Assembly (NCBI GenBank): GCA_003520545.1
Contig: DOUP01000226.1
Span: 1 to 7,705 of the forward strand
Length of the DNA stretch: 7,705 nt
Origin: Maritimibacter sp.
GTDB lineage: Bacteria > Pseudomonadota > Alphaproteobacteria > Rhodobacterales > Rhodobacteraceae
Direction: 5' to 3'
The position numbers and the translations under genes are program-made. The number at the start of each line of letters is the position of its first letter. Position 1 is the stretch's first letter. Positions 5,805 to 7,705 of this stretch are shown one piece after another. Below the pieces are notes generated by a model. That model had not been told where the DNA came from, did not search any database, and saw nothing but the letters and a program-made list of their open reading frames with translations.

Positions 5805-6539
5805 TTGACCTATTTGCGTCGTGCTGCACTGAAACTTGCGCTCGTGATCGCCGGGGGCTTCGCGCTTGCGGCCTGTGACACGGTCCCTGCCGAGACCACC
5901 AGCGCGGGCACGGCCCGCACGGCGGATGGAACCATCCTGCCGACGATTTCCTCCAAGACCGCCTCGATGTACCGCGAATTCGACGATGGCCGCTTCGTGG
6001 TGCCCGCGGTTTCGCGGCAGTACCTGTCGGAAGAGGTGAAGCGGCAGTATGTGCCCTATTACGCGCCCTACGAAGAAGGAACCATCGTGGTCGATCCCTG
6101 GGACCGGAAGCTTTACCTGGTCTCCGGGCCGAACGAGGCGATGCGCTATATCGTCGGTGTGGGCAAGGCCGGCTACGGTCTGCGCGGCGAGGCCCGGATA
6201 TCGCGCAAGGAAGAGTGGCCCTACTGGACCCCGACTGCCAATATGCTGCGTCGGGAACCTGAGAAATATGGTCCCGTGGCCGGTGGTGTCGAAGGTGGGC
6301 TGGAGAACCCCTTGGGCGCGCGCGCACTCTATCTTTACAAGGGGGGACGCGACACGCTGTTCCGGATCCATGGCACGCCTTACCCGTGGACCGTGGGCGG
6401 CACCGAGAGCGGTGGGTGCATCCGGATGTTCAACCAGGACGCCATTCACCTCTATGCAAATACCCCCAAAGGCACGCGGGTCGTGATCCTGAGCCAGGCG
6501 GAAAAGGGTAAATTCACCACGCCGCCGGGCGCGATCTAA
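5805..6539 (+). CDS. L,D-transpeptidase (YkuD-type) lipoprotein
   Basis: A 244-residue predicted lipoprotein that joins or remodels peptidoglycan stem peptides through a catalytic cysteine. The start is TTG: it has GGGGGA 5 bases upstream and begins a good lipoprotein signal (RR at 5-6, hydrophobic core, lipobox LAAC at 21-24), while the first internal Met is at residue 55 and would lose the export signal. The mature N-terminus would be lipid-modified Cys24, followed by Asp25. The YkuD domain spans about 92-230, with GTIVVDPWDRKLYLV (92-106) opening it and the catalytic block HG (189-190) and SGGCIRM (202-208), giving His189, Ser202, Cys205 and Arg207. A substrate-side GxxxGGVEGGLENPLG region (156-171) precedes it. 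It could make 3-3 crosslinks or anchor a protein to the wall; the sequence does not decide. The GH25 gene follows on the same strand. Confidence 0.93.
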   Translation: MTYLRRAALKLALVIAGGFALAACDTVPAETTSAGTARTADGTILPTISSKTASMYREFDDGRFVVPAVSRQYLSEEVKRQYVPYYAPYEEGTIVVDPWDRKLYLVSGPNEAMRYIVGVGKAGYGLRGEARISRKEEWPYWTPTANMLRREPEKYGPVAGGVEGGLENPLGARALYLYKGGRDTLFRIHGTPYPWTVGGTESGGCIRMFNQDAIHLYANTPKGTRVVILSQAEKGKFTTPPGAI

Positions 6540-6553
6540 TCCGGGCAGGTGAT

Positions 6554-6569
6554 CGGCAAATCCTTGCCG
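6554..6569 (+). repeat. Short hairpin after the L,D-transpeptidase gene
   Basis: CGGCAA (6554-6559) and TTGCCG (6564-6569) form a perfect 6-bp stem with the 4-base loop ATCC, 15 bases after the stop codon. No T run follows directly (TGCTTTG), so it is a poor terminator alone. It may protect the 3' end or act with the larger hairpin at 6598. Confidence 0.5.
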
Positions 6570-6597
6570 TGCTTTGAAAAAACCTCAGTGCTTTGAA
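6569..6597 (+). repeat. 10-bp direct repeat GTGCTTTGAA
   Basis: GTGCTTTGAA occurs at 6569-6578 and again at 6588-6597, start to start 19 bases. The copies sit exactly between the two hairpins of this gap. Near-two-turn spacing would place them on the same DNA face, so a paired protein site is possible; a local duplication is the simpler reading. Confidence 0.55.
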
Positions 6598-6623
6598 CGG
6601 GCCGAGCGGCTATGCTCGGCCCG
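6598..6623 (+). terminator. Intrinsic terminator or leader hairpin before the GH25 gene
   Basis: A perfect 10-bp stem, CGGGCCGAGC (6598-6607) with GCTCGGCCCG (6614-6623), closes a 6-base loop and is followed by ATTTCATTTT. This is a good rho-independent terminator for the L,D-transpeptidase transcript. It ends only 22 bases before the GH25 ATG, leaving little room for a separate promoter after it. Confidence 0.78.
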
Positions 6624-6645
6624 ATTTCATTTTGCAGGCTCTTCC

Positions 6646-7485
6646 ATGTATCGCACCGCTTCGCGCCGGACGCTCGTCCTGATGACCCTTATTGCGACCG
6701 TCACGCTGGCGGCCTGTGGCGGGGGTGCGCATGGTCCCCGGATGGGGGCGCCCAAACCGCTGTTTCCCGAGAATTACCCGGCCTTCGGCATCCCCGCGAT
6801 GTTCGGAGACACGAAACCGATCGAGTGGCGCGAGCATCCTATTCGCCCTGACAATTACGCCGTTCACGGGATCGACGCGGCACGCTACCAGGGAGAGATC
6901 GACTTTGCGACGGCACGGGCGAACGGTGTGGCCTTTGCCTGGCTGAAGGCAACCGAAGGCGGCGATCACCTCGACCCCGGTTGGGCGATCAACGCGCCGC
7001 GCGCGCGGTCCGCGGGCATGCCGGTCGGGGCCTATCATTTCTACTACTTCTGCCGCACGCCGGCCGAACAGGCGCGCTGGTTCATCAAGACGGTGGACAA
7101 GCGTCCGGGCGACCTGCCCCCGGTCCTGGACATGGAGTGGAACCACCAGTCATCGTGCAAAGCGCGCCCCGATCCCCAAACGGTGCGGGACGCCATCCAG
7201 GAATACAGCCGGAACGTTGCGGCCCACTACGGCACGCGGCCCGTGATCTATACCACGCCGGATTTCTACGAAGACAATGCCCTGGGGCAGCTTGCGGGGG
7301 CGGAGTTCTGGCTGCGGTCGGTCGCGGAGCACCCGTCGGAGCGCTACCCGGATGAGCGCTGGACGTTCTGGCAGTATTCGGGGACGGGCGTGGCGCGCGG
7401 CGTGAAAGGCAACGTGGACCTGAACGCCTTTGCCGGGAGTCCGGAGAGCTTTGCCGCCTGGTATGCGGCACGGGTGCAACGCTAG
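6646..7485 (+). CDS. GH25-family lysozyme-like lipoprotein
   Basis: A 279-residue predicted lipoprotein with a glycoside hydrolase family 25 domain, the family of muramidases that cut the MurNAc-GlcNAc bond. Residues 1-24 form a lipoprotein signal (RR at 7-8, hydrophobic core, lipobox LAAC at 21-24), followed by a Gly-rich start to the mature chain. The GH25 barrel runs from about 72 to 275: HGIDAARYQGEIDF (74-87, Asp77 at the usual first acidic position), FAWLKATEG (97-105), GAYHFYYF (128-135), LDMEW (161-165, with the DxE catalytic pair Asp162/Glu164), IYTTPDFYE (201-209), FWQYSGTG (241-248) and NVDLNAF (256-262). All key acids are present, so it should be active. A longer reading from 6574 would run through the hairpin at 6598-6623 and hide the signal peptide; ATG 6646 with AGG 7 bases upstream is preferred, though that ribosome site is weak. 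It follows another wall-acting lipoprotein gene. Confidence 0.92.
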   Translation: MYRTASRRTLVLMTLIATVTLAACGGGAHGPRMGAPKPLFPENYPAFGIPAMFGDTKPIEWREHPIRPDNYAVHGIDAARYQGEIDFATARANGVAFAWLKATEGGDHLDPGWAINAPRARSAGMPVGAYHFYYFCRTPAEQARWFIKTVDKRPGDLPPVLDMEWNHQSSCKARPDPQTVRDAIQEYSRNVAAHYGTRPVIYTTPDFYEDNALGQLAGAEFWLRSVAEHPSERYPDERWTFWQYSGTGVARGVKGNVDLNAFAGSPESFAAWYAARVQR

Positions 7486-7705
7486 AGCGTCACGCCATTA
7501 ACCTGAGACATCAGGTAAAGGCGGGGCGCACGCGGGCGCTCGTATCTTGCACTGCGTTTCGCCAATAGCTCTGGTTCAGGTATATGGTGAAATGCTTTAG
7601 GGCGGTGGCGCGACCGCGAAAAAGATGCCGGACGTGGCTAGGGTGTTGCATTTTTCCCTTGCCAATGTCGTGGGTCGGACCAGCTTTTCGCAGAAAACCA
7701 GAAAA
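7486..7705. other. Non-coding right end of the window
   Basis: No convincing gene was found in these 220 bases. They contain the inverted repeat at 7501-7516, a 5-bp GCGGT/ACCGC stem at 7602-7617 followed by GAAAAAG, and TTTTC-GCA-GAAAA at 7685-7697. A reading frame opening with ATG at 7584 stays open to the window edge, but it has no ribosome site at normal spacing and an odd Arg/Cys/Trp-rich translation. The region is probably the upstream region of a gene beyond the window. Confidence 0.4.
7501..7516. repeat. Inverted repeat ACCTGA-GACA-TCAGGT
   Basis: A perfect 6-bp stem with a 4-base loop, starting 16 bases after the GH25 stop. No T run follows on the plus strand (AAAGG) and only TTAATGG on the minus strand, so it is a poor terminator. 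ACCTG...CAGGT are the outer half-sites of LuxR-type boxes, but the canonical box is 20 bp and this is 16 bp. TCAGGTA recurs at 7576-7582. It may be an operator for a gene beyond the window. Confidence 0.4.

Noticed and set aside
5286..6449. A 387-codon open frame on the minus strand across the Lrp/AsnC and transpeptidase genes
   Set aside because: It spans two well-supported genes and their gap, its product matches no family I know, and it is explained by GC-rich codon shadowing.
6574..6645. A longer start for the GH25 protein
   Set aside because: It would translate through the 10-bp hairpin and bury the lipoprotein signal peptide 24 residues inside the protein.
7501..7516. A LuxR-type quorum-sensing box
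   Set aside because: The half-sites fit but the 16-bp length is 4 bp short of the canonical spacing, and no luxI or luxR gene is visible.
7584..7705. A frame starting with ATG and open to the window edge
   Set aside because: No ribosome site at proper spacing, and the translation is rich in Arg, Cys and Trp without any family pattern; it cannot be excluded that it continues, but it is not supported.

Overview
The window reads as ordinary chromosome of an alphaproteobacterium, most likely a Rhodobacteraceae (Roseobacter-group) member. The basis is the high GC, the ATP sulfurylase-APS kinase fusion of the type common in that group, a thioredoxin reductase gene divergent from an Lrp/AsnC regulator, and the general protein style. 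This placement is inference from recognition, not from a search. Seven protein genes are supported. No RNA gene, CRISPR array or insertion sequence was seen.

Layout. Bases 9-509 (+) encode a small secreted fasciclin-domain protein. It converges on a bifunctional sulfate-activation enzyme (582-2291, -), and a 12-bp hairpin between them can stop transcription from both sides. A gap of about 290 bases follows. Next comes a two-gene stretch on the + strand: an HxlR-type winged-helix regulator with an extra C-terminal domain (2583-3281) and a truncated hemoglobin (3377-3736). By hand count of sampled lines this stretch is clearly lower in GC (about 55%) than trxB downstream (about 67%), so it may be a later acquisition. 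Thioredoxin reductase trxB (3930-4916, -) has its own GNRA-loop terminator and is divergent from an Lrp/AsnC regulator (5122-5622, +). The shared upstream region holds a 17-bp quasi-palindrome that fits an Lrp-family operator.

The right part carries two cell-wall lipoproteins on the + strand: an L,D-transpeptidase (5805-6539) and a GH25 muramidase-like protein (6646-7485). The 106 bases between them hold two hairpins and a 10-bp direct repeat, and the second hairpin looks like a terminator ending only 22 bases before the muramidase start. The last 220 bases show no convincing gene.

How the parts fit: sulfate activation makes PAPS, and PAPS reductase commonly draws electrons from thioredoxin, which TrxB keeps reduced. 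The link between the sulfate gene and trxB is biochemical only; they are not an operon. The two lipoproteins plausibly act together on peptidoglycan. I found no clear novel system. The best leads are the HxlR-globin pair with overlapping inverted repeats between them, the hairpin-rich leader before the muramidase, and the different residues after the lipid-anchor cysteine in the two wall enzymes.
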